From Flavimobilis massiliensis (GTDB taxonomy: Bacteria; Actinomycetota; Actinomycetes; Actinomycetales; Cellulomonadaceae), in assembly GCF_900240335.1 (NCBI RefSeq), contig NZ_LT964979.1:1860001-1924000 (forward strand): a stretch of 64,000 nucleotides of DNA, in the 5' to 3' direction. Every line of letters begins with the position of its first letter. Positions within the stretch are counted from its first letter, which is position 1. This document shows, in pieces, positions 32,182 through 42,100 of this stretch. The notes beneath the pieces are model-generated. The model was not told the origin of the DNA. It did not search any database and worked only from the letters and a program-made list of their open reading frames with translations. The translations under genes were made by a program, and so were the position numbers.

Positions 32182-33159
32182 ATGGACACCACACCCCGCG
32201 CCGCGATCCTCGCGAAGTCGCTGCAGCTCGACGGCCCGCACGGCCCCGTCTACGGCCCGATCGACATGCACGTCGCCCCCGGCGACCTCGTCGTCCTCCA
32301 GGGCCCGCAGGGCTCGGGTCGCACGAGCCTCCTGCTCACCCTCGCCGGCCGCATGAAGCCGTCCCCGTCGACCGTGCAGCTCACGGTCCGCGGCCACCAC
32401 CTCCCGCGCGACCGCCGCGCGGTCCAGCAGGTCACCGCGATCGCCGGGTTCGCCGGCATCGACGACCTCGAGCCGTCCGTCACCGTCGGCGACACGCTCC
32501 GCGAGCGTCTCGCATGGCTCACCCCCTGGTACCGACGCACGCCCCCCGTCACGGACGCGACCCTCCGCGAGCTCGCCACGCCCGTGTTCGGCACGCGCCG
32601 CGTGCCGACGGCCCGGACTCTCGTCCGCGACCTCGACGAGGTCGACGCGATGCTCCTGCGCATCGTCGTCGCGCTCGTGGCGCACCCCGACGTGCTCGTC
32701 GTCGACGACCTCGACCAGGTGCACGACACGGCGCGTCGTCAGATCGTCTGGGACCGCCTCGCAGCGCTCACGACCGCGACGACGGACCCGACGGACCCCA
32801 CGCCGTCCACCCCGCCCGCGCCGGGCCTCACGGTCATCGCGTCGGTCGCGTCGGCCGGCGAGGTCGACGCGATGACGTGGGCCGCCCGCCCACGCGTCGT
32901 GCGCCTCACGACGGGTCCGCGTCTCGACGCGGACCCGCACGCGGACGCGCACGCGGACCCGCACGCGGACGCGACCCCGGCCGCACGGCCGACCTCGCCC
33001 GCGGCCCGGGCCGCGCACGCCCGCGGTCCGCACGCCCACGGTCCGCACGACAGCGACATCTCCCCGGCCGCGCGCACGGCCGCCCGCACCACCGAGACCC
33101 CCGTGCGGACCGGGGCCCCGTCCCCGTCCGCCCCATCCTCCGAGGAGCCCCTCGCATGA
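32182..33159 (+). CDS. ABC transporter ATP-binding protein with degenerate catalytic motifs
   Basis: 325 residues from ATG 32182. Walker A is GPQGSGRTS (about 37-45, Arg replacing the usual Lys before Thr/Ser), the signature region reads RDLDEVDAMLLRI instead of LSGGQ, and Walker B is VLVVDDLD with Asp where the catalytic Glu belongs. It resembles the ABC subunits that accompany YhgE/Pip proteins. The changed residues suggest weak or no hydrolysis. The last ~75 residues are disordered with His/Ala/Asp repeats (HADAHADPHADA). Overlaps the next gene by 4 bases. Confidence 0.8.
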   Translation: MDTTPRAAILAKSLQLDGPHGPVYGPIDMHVAPGDLVVLQGPQGSGRTSLLLTLAGRMKPSPSTVQLTVRGHHLPRDRRAVQQVTAIAGFAGIDDLEPSVTVGDTLRERLAWLTPWYRRTPPVTDATLRELATPVFGTRRVPTARTLVRDLDEVDAMLLRIVVALVAHPDVLVVDDLDQVHDTARRQIVWDRLAALTTATTDPTDPTPSTPPAPGLTVIASVASAGEVDAMTWAARPRVVRLTTGPRLDADPHADAHADPHADATPAARPTSPAARAAHARGPHAHGPHDSDISPAARTAARTTETPVRTGAPSPSAPSSEEPLA

Positions 33160-35825
33160 TCTCCCTCACCTCGACAGGCACGGAGCTGCGGCGCTTCCGC
33201 CGCGGCACGCTGCCGAAGCTTGCGCTCGGCGCGCTCGTGCTCATCCCGCTGCTCTACGGCGCCCTGTATCTGTGGGCGTTCTGGGACCCGACGGGCCGCA
33301 TGGACAACCTGCCGGTCGCGCTCGTCGTCCAGGACGAGGGCGCGACGATCTCCGGCGAGCACCGTGAGGCGGGCGCGGAGATCGCGACGCGGCTCACCGA
33401 CTCGGGCGACCTGCGCTGGGTGCGCACGGACGCCGACGACGCCCGGACGGGCGTCGAGGACGGTGACTACTACTTCGCGGTGACGATCCCCGCGGACTTC
33501 TCGCAGCGGATTGCGGACGTCGCGGGCGACGACCCGACGGCGGCGAGCATCGCGGTGACGTACAACGACGCGAACTCGTTCCTCGCGACGACGCTCGGGC
33601 GTTCCGCGATGGAGCAGGTGCAGACGGCGGTGCGCGAGGAGATTGGCGCGCAGGCGGTCGGCTCGGTGCTCGTCGGGCTCGGTGAGGCGCGCGACGGTCT
33701 CGGGACGGCGTCGGACGGTGCGCTGCGGCTGACGACGGCGGCCGGAACGGTGTCCGACGGCGCGCACACGCTCGCGGACGGCGTGCAGAGTGCGGCGACC
33801 GGGGCGAGCACGCTCGCGTCGGGTCTCGGCGAGCTGCGCGCGGGTGCGGGCAGCGCGGCCGACGGTGTGACGCGCCTCGACGCAGGGGCGTCACGCCTCG
33901 CGGACGGGGCGGCGACGCTGAGCGGCGGGTCGAGCACGCTCGCGAGCGGCACGTCGAAGCTTGCGAAGGGAGCATCGACTCTCAAGACGGGCGCGTCGAG
34001 CCTCGCGGACGGGGCGTCGACGCTGAGCGACGGCACGCAGAAGGTGAGCGCCGGCGCGACGTCGCTCAGCACGGGCGCGACGACGCTCGCCGAGGGCGCG
34101 ACGACGCTTGCGACGGGTGTGACGACGGCGCACGAGGGTGCGGTGACGCTTGCCGACGGCGCGTCCCGTCTCGCGGCTGGCGCCGCGACGGCGTCGTCGG
34201 GAGCGGACGCGCTCGCGTCCGGGGTCACGCGGGCCGACGGGCTCGTCGCAGGTGCCGCTGCGCTGGCCGACGGCGCCGACGACCTTGCCGACGGGCTCGA
34301 GGCCGCGGCCCCGACGCTTGCGGAGGTGCCTGCGACGCTGAGCGACATCGCGGAGCTGCTCACCGCAAATGTCAAGGCGCTCACGGCCCTCGATCCCGAC
34401 GGTACGAGCACGACGGTCCGGGCGGTCATCGCCCAGGACAGGGCTGCGCTCACGCAGCTCGGCGGGATCGACGGCGCGGCGATCGCCGCGCAGCTCGACG
34501 CGGCCGTCACAGGGTCTCGGACGCTCGCGGACGGCGCTGCTGCGCTGAGCTCGGGCGTCACGAAGGCATCGGATGGCGCGCAGCAGCTCGCTGCGCAGCT
34601 GAGGCCCGGCACGCAGGGCACGACGACGCTGCGCGACGGCATCGACGGGGTGGCCGCAGGTGCGGCGGGACTCGAGCAGGGTCTCGGTCGGCTCAGCACG
34701 GGCGCGGGGAGCGTCGCGTCGGGCGCCGGAAGTCTCGCGACGGGTGCGGGCACGCTCGCCGACGGCGCGAGCAGCGCCGCGCAGGGCGCGGCGACGCTCA
34801 GGCAGGGCGCGTCGAAGGTCGCCACGGGCGCGCGGGACCTCGCGAAGGGCGCGACGGGTGCGTCTGCGGGTGCGTCGAAGCTCGCGAAGGGCGCGGGCTC
34901 GCTCGCGTCGGGTGCGTCGACACTCGCCGACGGCACCTCGACGCTCGCGGACGGGACGAGCGCACTTCTTGCGGGGGCGACGTCGGCGGCCGAGGGCGCG
35001 TCGACGCTCGCGGACGGGACCGCGCAGCTCGCCGACGGTGCGGGCCGGCTCGATGACGGGACGACGCAGCTCGCCGACGGGGCGGGCACGCTCGCGGACG
35101 GTCTCGCGGACGGGGCCGCGCAGATCCCCGACGACTCCGAGGCGCTGCGCACACAGCGGGCCGACGTCATCGCGGCGCCCGTCGTCGTCACGGACACGGA
35201 CGTCGCGCAGGCCGAGGGCTTCGGCGAGGGCTTCGCGCCGTTCTTCATCTCGCTCGCGCTGTTCGTCGGCGCGCTCATCACGTGGCTGCTGCTGCGGCCG
35301 GTTCCGTCGCGGGCGCTCGCCGCACCCGTCTCGGGTGCGCGGATCGCGTGGGCGGGCCTGTGGCCGGCGCTCATCGTCGGTGTGGGCCAGGTGGTTGTCA
35401 TGCTGAGCGTCGTCAAGCTGGGCCTCGGCATGCACACGGCGCACCTCGCGGGGGTTGTGGCGTTCACGCTGCTCGTCTCGGCGACGTTTATCGCGCTGCA
35501 GCAGGCGATCATCGCGCTCGCCGGGCCTGCGGCCGGGAAGGTCGTCGTGCTCGCGATCCTCATGCTGCAGCTCGCGTCGTCGGGCGGGACGTACCCCGTG
35601 CCCGTGACGGCGGACTTCTTCCAGGCGATCCACCCGTGGCTGCCCATGAGCTACGCGGTCACGGGGCTGCGCCAGCTCATCACGGGCGGCGTGGACGGGC
35701 GACTGCTCGTCTCCGTCGCGGTGCTCGGCGGGACGCTCGTCGCGTCGCTCGCCGTGACGGCGTGGCGGTCGGGGCGGATGCGCACGTGGACCGTGGACAG
35801 GCTGCACCCGGCGATCTCGCTCTGA
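33156..35825 (+). CDS. YhgE/Pip-family membrane protein with long heptad-like repeat region
   Basis: 889 residues from ATG 33156. One N-terminal transmembrane helix (LALGALVLIPLLYGALYLWAF), an extracytoplasmic head, then about 450 residues of LADGAxxLxxGA-type 7-residue repeats typical of YhgE/phage-infection proteins, and five or six C-terminal membrane helices with ABC-2-like organisation. Relatives include the L. lactis Pip phage receptor and type VII-associated or lipid-export components. With the ABC subunit and TetR it probably forms an inducible exporter of hydrophobic compounds; substrate unknown. Confidence 0.87.
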   Translation: MISLTSTGTELRRFRRGTLPKLALGALVLIPLLYGALYLWAFWDPTGRMDNLPVALVVQDEGATISGEHREAGAEIATRLTDSGDLRWVRTDADDARTGVEDGDYYFAVTIPADFSQRIADVAGDDPTAASIAVTYNDANSFLATTLGRSAMEQVQTAVREEIGAQAVGSVLVGLGEARDGLGTASDGALRLTTAAGTVSDGAHTLADGVQSAATGASTLASGLGELRAGAGSAADGVTRLDAGASRLADGAATLSGGSSTLASGTSKLAKGASTLKTGASSLADGASTLSDGTQKVSAGATSLSTGATTLAEGATTLATGVTTAHEGAVTLADGASRLAAGAATASSGADALASGVTRADGLVAGAAALADGADDLADGLEAAAPTLAEVPATLSDIAELLTANVKALTALDPDGTSTTVRAVIAQDRAALTQLGGIDGAAIAAQLDAAVTGSRTLADGAAALSSGVTKASDGAQQLAAQLRPGTQGTTTLRDGIDGVAAGAAGLEQGLGRLSTGAGSVASGAGSLATGAGTLADGASSAAQGAATLRQGASKVATGARDLAKGATGASAGASKLAKGAGSLASGASTLADGTSTLADGTSALLAGATSAAEGASTLADGTAQLADGAGRLDDGTTQLADGAGTLADGLADGAAQIPDDSEALRTQRADVIAAPVVVTDTDVAQAEGFGEGFAPFFISLALFVGALITWLLLRPVPSRALAAPVSGARIAWAGLWPALIVGVGQVVVMLSVVKLGLGMHTAHLAGVVAFTLLVSATFIALQQAIIALAGPAAGKVVVLAILMLQLASSGGTYPVPVTADFFQAIHPWLPMSYAVTGLRQLITGGVDGRLLVSVAVLGGTLVASLAVTAWRSGRMRTWTVDRLHPAISL

Positions 35826-35844
35826 GCTGTTCCGTCACCGGGTC

Positions 35845-35893
35845 GTCTGTGGGGGCTGGTGCACACGATCCGTGTGCACCAGCCCCCACAGAC
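35845..35893 (+). terminator. Perfect 23-bp hairpin between yhgE-like and tetR genes
   Basis: GTCTGTGGGGGCTGGTGCAC continues to a perfect mirrored arm around the 3-base loop ATC. Twenty bases after the membrane-protein stop and 20 before the tetR start, it could act as terminator/attenuator that lowers repressor synthesis. Confidence 0.7.
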
Positions 35894-35912
35894 ACTCCCG
35901 CATCCTGAGAGG

Positions 35913-36521
35913 ATGAACCTCATGACCTCCCCTTCGCCGCGGTCGATGCCCGCTCGCACCGACGGTCACGCAGCGCGCCGCGCGGGCACCCGTGCGGCGG
36001 TCATCGACGCGGCCGTGCGGCTCGTGGCGCGCCAGGGCTTCTCGGCGACGAGCGTCGACGACATCGCGGCGGAGGCCGGGGTCGCCAAGGGCAGCGGCTA
36101 CTACAACTTCGCGTCGAAGTCGGACATCCTCGAGGCCGCGCTCGGCGAGGGCACGGAGCGGCTGCGGACGACTCTCGCGTCGGCGCGCGACGCCGTCGCC
36201 GACGACGAGCGGATCGACGCGATGGTGCGTGCGCTGCTCGCGGCGGTCCACACCTACCCGGACCTCGCGAAGCTCGTTGCGGCCGAGGTGTTCCGGGCGG
36301 AGCGCGAGTGGCAGCAGTCGATCGGTGCGCTGCGTGCCGAGACGATCTCGATGTTCGAGGTCGAGCTCACCGTGAGGCGTCCGGGCGAGGACGTGTCGCT
36401 GCTCGCCGCGGCGGTCTTCGGGGCGACGCTCGTCGCGGGGCTCGAGTGGCTCGTCTTCCAGCCGGACAGGACGCTCGACGAGGTGCATGCGAGCGTGCGG
36501 GGGCTCACGGCGGGCCTGTAG
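35913..36521 (+). CDS. TetR-family transcriptional repressor
   Basis: 202 residues from ATG 35913 (ATG 35922 also possible, with GAGAGG at better spacing). HTH: AVIDAAVRLVARQGFSATSVDDIAAEAGVAKGSGYYNFASKSDIL. The ligand domain is C-terminal. Last gene of the ABC-YhgE operon, it probably binds the 32125 operator and releases it on sensing the exported compound. Confidence 0.92.
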   Translation: MNLMTSPSPRSMPARTDGHAARRAGTRAAVIDAAVRLVARQGFSATSVDDIAAEAGVAKGSGYYNFASKSDILEAALGEGTERLRTTLASARDAVADDERIDAMVRALLAAVHTYPDLAKLVAAEVFRAEREWQQSIGALRAETISMFEVELTVRRPGEDVSLLAAAVFGATLVAGLEWLVFQPDRTLDEVHASVRGLTAGL

Positions 36522-36605
36522 GTGGAGCGCGACGCTCGCCGCCGCGGTTCCGGCGACGGAGTGCTCGGAACGGCTCCGTGCGGGCGCCGAGATGCCCGAG
36601 GTGAC

Positions 36606-36863
36606 TCAGCCGAACCCGACGAGAGCGTCGTACGCCACGAGGACGACGGCGGACACGACGACGCACAGCCCGAACCACAGGCCGCCAAGGTCGACGGGGC
36701 GACGGTCCTCCTCGTGGACGGAGAGGAGCACGGGGATGTCGGACTCGACGACGGTGTACGCCGCCGGCACGTGATCGGCCATCGCGTGGAGGTGACGGGA
36801 CTCCGCGAGCGTAGCGCGCCGCGAGCTGGCGGGCACTGTGGGCTGCACGTTGAGGTCCGTCAT
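36606..36863 (-). CDS. Small single-pass membrane protein (85 aa)
   Basis: A soluble N-terminus (MTDLNVQPTVPASSRRATLA) with ADHVPAAYTVVESDIPVLL, and one C-terminal helix LWFGLCVVVSAVVLVAYDAL. No family recognised. Separate from neighbours; transcribed in the same direction as the NERD gene, which ends 39 bases upstream. Confidence 0.6.
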   Translation of the reverse strand: MTDLNVQPTVPASSRRATLAESRHLHAMADHVPAAYTVVESDIPVLLSVHEEDRRPVDLGGLWFGLCVVVSAVVLVAYDALVGFG

Positions 36864-36902
36864 GTCCGTGTTATCGGACGGGGAGGGGCGGGGCTTGAGC
36901 GT

Positions 36903-37781
36903 TCAGGGAGATGAGATCGCCCCGGTGAGAAGGCTCGCGAAGGTGTCGCCGATCCAGGACGCGATCCCAGGCCCGTAGGCGATGAGCGCGACGACGCCGA
37001 GCGCCGCGAGGCCGAGACGGAGCAGCCCTGTCGCAAGCTGCCGACCACGGCTCGCCGGCTGCTTGGTTGTCTTCGCTGTGCCCCGGCTGGGGTCGTGCGC
37101 CTTCGTCGCGCCTCGCCTGCGTCCGTGCGCCTTCGGCGCCCGCGCGTCCCGCGGCTGCACGAGCTCGCGGTCGAGGACGGAGGCGACCGCCGCGACGTCG
37201 AACGGTGTGAGCCGCGGCGGCAGGCTCAGCAGCCACGGCCCCAGCTGGGCCCGCCCGACGACGGTCGTGGGCCCGATCTGCACGGGCTCGACGTCGTGCG
37301 CGACCGTCGTGAGCGCGCCGCGCGCAGCGGTGCGATGCTCGGGCCGCAGGAGCGCCGCGACCGACGCGGCCTGCAGGCCGACCGCGTCCGTCTCCTTGGT
37401 GCGCGCGTACCCGTTCTGACGGAGGACACCGCCCTCGGTCGTCACGGTGCCCGTCCAGTTCTTCGCATCGATGACGACGACGCCGCCCGGGCCGATCGCC
37501 ACGTGATCGATGTTCGCGAGTTGTCTGTCAGGCTGGCGAACGTCGTGCAGAAGCGTCCAGCCGTACCGCTCGAGCGCGCCGAGCGTGTGCGCGACGAGCC
37601 GCTCCCCCTCCGCGCCCTGCGACCACGTGCGCTGCTGCTTGAGTGCCCGCTCGAGCTGCACCTGCGCGGCCGCGTCCGTCTGGTCGCGCAGCTCCTGCTC
37701 ACGACGAAGCGCCTGGGCACGCCGGGCCGCGCGGGAAGCAACCTCCTCCGCGCCCCGGCCCGGAAGGGTGGGGTCGGTCAT
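36903..37781 (-). CDS. NERD-domain protein with C-terminal membrane helix
   Basis: 292 residues. A charged coiled-coil-like N-terminus (1-55) precedes the NERD nuclease-related domain (about 57-180): GAEGERLVAHTLGALERYGWTLLHDV, NIDHVAIGPGGVVVIDAKNW with the D...DxK core of the restriction-endonuclease-like fold. A basic linker and a single helix (LGLAALGVVALIAYGPGIASWIG) follow. Known as a presumed nuclease-like domain without a settled function, it is often found near DNA-processing or defence genes. The 163 bases up to the Mrr-like gene hold nothing recognisable. Confidence 0.85.
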   Translation of the reverse strand: MTDPTLPGRGAEEVASRAARRAQALRREQELRDQTDAAAQVQLERALKQQRTWSQGAEGERLVAHTLGALERYGWTLLHDVRQPDRQLANIDHVAIGPGGVVVIDAKNWTGTVTTEGGVLRQNGYARTKETDAVGLQAASVAALLRPEHRTAARGALTTVAHDVEPVQIGPTTVVGRAQLGPWLLSLPPRLTPFDVAAVASVLDRELVQPRDARAPKAHGRRRGATKAHDPSRGTAKTTKQPASRGRQLATGLLRLGLAALGVVALIAYGPGIASWIGDTFASLLTGAISSP

Positions 37782-37944
37782 GTAGTGGGGATCGGCAGGT
37801 TGGGGTGGGGACGTGAGTGCCGCACCTCTTTTGACGCATCAGTGCGCCTGCAAGCAAAGATGGTCCGCTGAGCGGTCCGCTAAGTCCAGCTTCCGTTGTC
37901 CGCCGTGTGAGATCCTTCGGCCCGACGAGCGCGGCTGCCGGCGC

Positions 37945-38655
37945 CTAGAGCTTTCGGAAGTTCGGCCCGAGCCCTCGGACGTTTCGGAAACGCCACATCC
38001 CTGCACCGATCAACGCGAACGCAGCTGCGGTGGGAGGAAGAGACCAGTCAGCCTCCGCCGGATTAGCCAAACAGTCAATCGTCAGAAGAGGTGCGCTCAC
38101 TGCCGAGAAGAGCGTGGTGGCCTCAAGCCAGTAGCGACGCGCCCAGAGCGTCAAGGGCGACGGCTCCGCTGGCGCGGCTTCAGCCGGCAGCCCAGCCGCC
38201 CGAGCCGGAGGCGCTACCGCCGAGGGGACAAGAGCGCGCGAGGCCGCTGGACTCGACGGAGTCAGACGACCCATTGAATCGAAGACAAACAAGGCAATGT
38301 CCATCTCTGCCGCATACTCCCGAGCCTTCGCGGAGTATCCACTTGCAGAGAAGAAGAACAGGTCCAGGAACACCTCCCGGGCGCGAGCACCAACAAGGCG
38401 CTGGAGGTCAGGCCTCCCCGTCTGCGCCCCCCTGAACTTCACCTGAGCAATAGCCCTTGCGGCACGGACGTCGACGCCCCCATCGGGCCCAACAGGCGTC
38501 TCCGACGCGTCGGGGTAGCCCATTCCTCGCATTGCGGCTGCGGCCATCTGTTCGGCATGCTGATCACTCATCACATACTGGCCATACTGCCAACGCGGTT
38601 CCCTCACAGAGCCTTGATCGGCCGCGGGCGGCACCTCCTTGAGTTCGGAACTCAC
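37945..38655 (-). CDS. Mrr-like restriction-endonuclease-fold membrane protein
   Basis: 236 residues from GTG 38655 (GGGAG upstream; GTG 38676 is an alternative). Residues about 30-130 form an Mrr_cat-type PD-(D/E)xK domain: EQMAAAAMRGMGYPDASETPVGPDGGVDVRA then AIAQVKFRG (D...QxK), LQRLVGA and DLFFFSASGYSAKAREYAAE. Two transmembrane helices occupy the C-terminal 70 residues. Mrr-type enzymes cut modified or foreign DNA; membrane anchoring is a less common version. It is divergent from the Nudix/helicase operon with 54 bases between starts. Codon usage is less GC-biased than in the core genes. Confidence 0.78.
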   Translation of the reverse strand: MSSELKEVPPAADQGSVREPRWQYGQYVMSDQHAEQMAAAAMRGMGYPDASETPVGPDGGVDVRAARAIAQVKFRGAQTGRPDLQRLVGARAREVFLDLFFFSASGYSAKAREYAAEMDIALFVFDSMGRLTPSSPAASRALVPSAVAPPARAAGLPAEAAPAEPSPLTLWARRYWLEATTLFSAVSAPLLTIDCLANPAEADWSLPPTAAAFALIGAGMWRFRNVRGLGPNFRKL

Positions 38656-38709
38656 GACCGCAGCGCTCCCACGCACAGACCTGAGCGATCGGCTGGCTGA
38701 GATACTCGC

Positions 38710-39129
38710 GTGGTGACTTCTCCTCGACTAGTAGTTGGCGCGGTCCTCGTTGACTCGCTCGGCGTCCCGACAACGTTTGTCGGAGCCCGCCGAACCAAGC
38801 CTGCTGAGCTGGTTGGCCGATGGGAGTTTCCTGGCGGGAAGGTTGAGCCCAACGAGTCGCCTGAAGCGGCGCTCATCCGTGAACTGCAGGAGGAGCTCTC
38901 GATCACCGTTCGTCTCGGTTCCGAGATCGTTGGACCGGAAGGCGGGGCGTGGCCGATCTCCACGTCGTACGAGATGCGCGTGTGGTTTGCGGTCGTCGAC
39001 GAGGGCTCTATTGAGCCGACCGACTCGCACGACGAGCACCGCTGGCTCACGGCTGACGACGCCCTCTCGGTTCCGTGGCTCGACGCTGACATCCCGATCG
39101 CTAGGGAAATCGCGCGCCGACTCGTGTAG
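38710..39129 (+). CDS. Nudix hydrolase (MutT-like)
   Basis: 139 residues from GTG 38710. The Nudix box GGKVEPNESPEAALIRELQEELSI is complete (G5xE7xREUxEExGU with minor change at the last Gly). N-terminal VVGAVLV..VPTTFVGARRTKPAELVGRWEFPGG and C-terminal HRWLTADDALSVPWLDADIPI resemble CTP/8-oxo-dGTP pyrophosphohydrolases. It lies 14 bases upstream of the PLD-helicase-DUF3427 gene on the same strand, suggesting a shared function in nucleotide or nucleic-acid surveillance. Confidence 0.9.
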   Translation: MVTSPRLVVGAVLVDSLGVPTTFVGARRTKPAELVGRWEFPGGKVEPNESPEAALIRELQEELSITVRLGSEIVGPEGGAWPISTSYEMRVWFAVVDEGSIEPTDSHDEHRWLTADDALSVPWLDADIPIAREIARRLV

Positions 39130-39143
39130 TCGGCGCTGACGAA

Positions 39144-42100
39144 ATGTCTGTCGTCCATGCCAAGCTCATGTCCGTGGCTGAGAACAGGGTGGTCGGCCTC
39201 TACGAAGAGGTCCACACAGGGGCAGTAGAGCGGGAGTTCGCGAAGGCGCTGGGCATCAGCCCGGAGTTTCGTCCGATCCCGGAGGGCGACGTGCCTGCGG
39301 TCCTGGCGCGCCACGTGGCTACCGTCGTTGAGCGGCGGCTCAGCGGTCTCAAGTCGGAGCAGCAGACTGCGATTGCCAACGAGGCGCTCGCCGCGTTCGG
39401 CACTGAAGACGACGTACTTGTGGCCCTCGAACAGCTCGTGGCGGTCAACAGCACGGACTCATATCGCCCGCGTCTTCTCACTCCACCGTTGACGCCGCTC
39501 TCGCAGACTGCCCTGCTCACGAACGCACCGGGCGAGCCGAGCCTCGGCCATGAGCTCCGGTCGGAGCTCACAAGCGCCGACTCTGTTGACCTCCTGTGCG
39601 CCTTCGTGAAGTTCACGGGCATCCGGATCATCAAGGAGCAGCTCGAAGAGTTGCGTGATCACGGCATCCCGTTGCGGGTCATCACGACGACGTACATGGG
39701 CGCGACTGATCGCCGTGCACTCGACATTCTCGTGCGGGAGCTCGGGGCGACGGTCAAGGTTTCGTACGAGCGCGATTCGACGCGACTTCACGCCAAGGCG
39801 TGGCTGCTCAAGAGGGCCTCGGGGTACGACACCGCCATCATCGGGTCGTCGAACCTCTCGAAGGCGGCCCTGGTCGACGGGCTCGAGTGGAACATTCGCG
39901 CGTCGAACGTCTCGACTCCCGCGCTCATCAGGAAGTTCGAGGCCACGTTCGAGACGTACTGGAACGATCCTTCGTTCGAGACGTACGACCCCGATGTCGA
40001 CGCCGAGAAGTTCGACCTCGCCATCCGGCGCGCCAGCGGAGACAGCTCCATCGTGCTGTCGGGACTCGAGGTCCACCCGCGGCCGTATCAGTCGCTCATG
40101 CTCGAGGCCCTTGCCGCGGAGCGCGCGCTTCACGATCGGCATCGCAATCTTCTCGTCGCGGCAACGGGCACCGGGAAGACCGTGGTTGCCGCGCTTGACT
40201 ACAAGTCGCTCTGCGAGGGGCAGCCGCAACGGCCCACGCTGCTCTTCGTCGCGCACCGCAAGGAGATCCTCCAGCAGTCGCTCCGCACGTTCCGCGAGGT
40301 CCTGGGCGATCCGACGTTTGGTGAGCTCATGGTCGACGGGATCCGGCCGGCGCAGAAGCGGCACGTGTTTGCTTCCATCCAGTCGCTCAACGGTGCCGCC
40401 CTCGACGCAATCCCTGCAGATGCCTTCGATGTCGTCATCGTTGACGAGTTCCACCACGCAGCCGCACCTAGCTACCGTGCGCTGCTCGACAAACTTGAGC
40501 CGAAGGAACTCCTCGGACTCACCGCTACGCCAGAGCGGACCGACGGGCTCGACGTCAGAAGCTACTTTGGCGACCGGGCCGCGTACGAGCTCCGACTGTG
40601 GGACGCACTCGATCAGGACCTCCTCTGCCCGTTCCACTATTACGGCATCGCAGACGACGTTGACCTGTCCCGCGTCGAATGGCGACGCGGCAGCTATGCG
40701 ACCGCCGACCTCGACCGCGTCTACACGGGGAATGACGCACGAGCGCGCCTCGTTCTCAGAGCTCTGGCCGATCGGGTCGCCGACCCGGCCCAGATGCGGG
40801 CGATCGGCTTCTGCGTCTCGGTCGCACACGCCGAGTACATGACGTCGGTGTTCAGCAAGCACGGGATCGCAGCGGAGACAGTTGTCGGTACGACGCCTCG
40901 CGACGAGCGCACTCAGGCGCTGACCAACCTGCGCAACGGCACCACTCAAGTGATCTTCACCGTCGACGTCTTCAACGAGGGTGTCGATGTCCCGTCTCTC
41001 GACACGGTGCTTCTCCTTCGGCCCACCGAGTCGGCAACGCTCTTTCAGCAGCAGCTGGGGCGCGGACTGCGCCGTTCCGATGGCAAGGCGCTGCTTACGG
41101 TCCTCGACTTCATCGGCCAGCAGCACCGCGAGTTCCGGTTCGTCGACAAGTTCCGTGCGATGGCCTCCGGGACACCGGCCGATATCGAGCGTCAGGTTGA
41201 CGAGGGCTTCGGGTACTTGCCCTCTGGCTCACAGATCTCACTCGACCGTGTCTCCCGCAAGATCGTGCTCGACAACATCAGGACCGCGGTTCGAGGCGCA
41301 CTCTCGACGCTCGCGCGGGAGATCCAGGCGGCGGGCGACACCGGCCTCGCCGAGTATCTCGAGGCCCATGACCGATCGATCACCGACATCTACTCAGGCG
41401 GGCGGTCGTGGACGGCGCTTCGTCGCCGCGCGGGGATCGAGACATCACCGGTTGGGGACGACGAAGCGAGCCTTCTCTCGAAGATGTGGCGCTTCGCGCA
41501 CGTCGACGACCCTGAGCGGGCGACTGCGTACGCCATGTGCGCGAACCCCGACGGCACCTCGTACAACGACATGACGAGGCGCGAACAGCTCTACGCAGCA
41601 ATGCTCGTCGGCCAGCTGTGGCCTGGATGGCGCGGAATCACAACCGTCGAAGAAGGCCTGGCACGACTACGCGCCGAGCCCCTTGTCGCCGACGAACTCC
41701 GCCAGCTCGTGCACCTCACCTCTGAATCCGCCCGGCGCCTGACGGAACCACTGGGTAGGGGCCTCCACGACGTCCCGCTCTACAGCCACGCCACCTACAC
41801 GCGCGACGAGATTCTCATCGCGACTCGGTGGGCGGAGCTGCGCAAGGGAGGGCGCACCACGACTGGCAGCGCCACTGGCGTCCTCTGGGTCGACGAGATC
41901 AACACCGACCTCTTCTTTGTCACCCTGCAGAAGGACCAGAAGGAGTTCTCGCCGCAGACGATGTACCGCGACTTCCCGATCAGTCAGGAGCTCTTCCACT
42001 GGGAGAGTCAGAACCGGACTGCGATCGAGTCGGAGGTTGGCCAGCGATACGTCAACCATCTCGATCGGGGAAGCAGGGTCGTCATCTTTACGCGCTTCAC

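Noticed and set aside
33470..35647. Very long minus-strand ORF (725 codons) antisense to the YhgE gene
   Set aside because: Ser/Ala/Pro repeats mirror the LADGA coding repeats; it is a by-product of low-complexity GC-rich codons.
37782..37944. Possible integration site or RNA gene between the NERD and Mrr-like genes
   Set aside because: No tRNA fold, integrase, or direct repeats seen; only AT-richer sequence.
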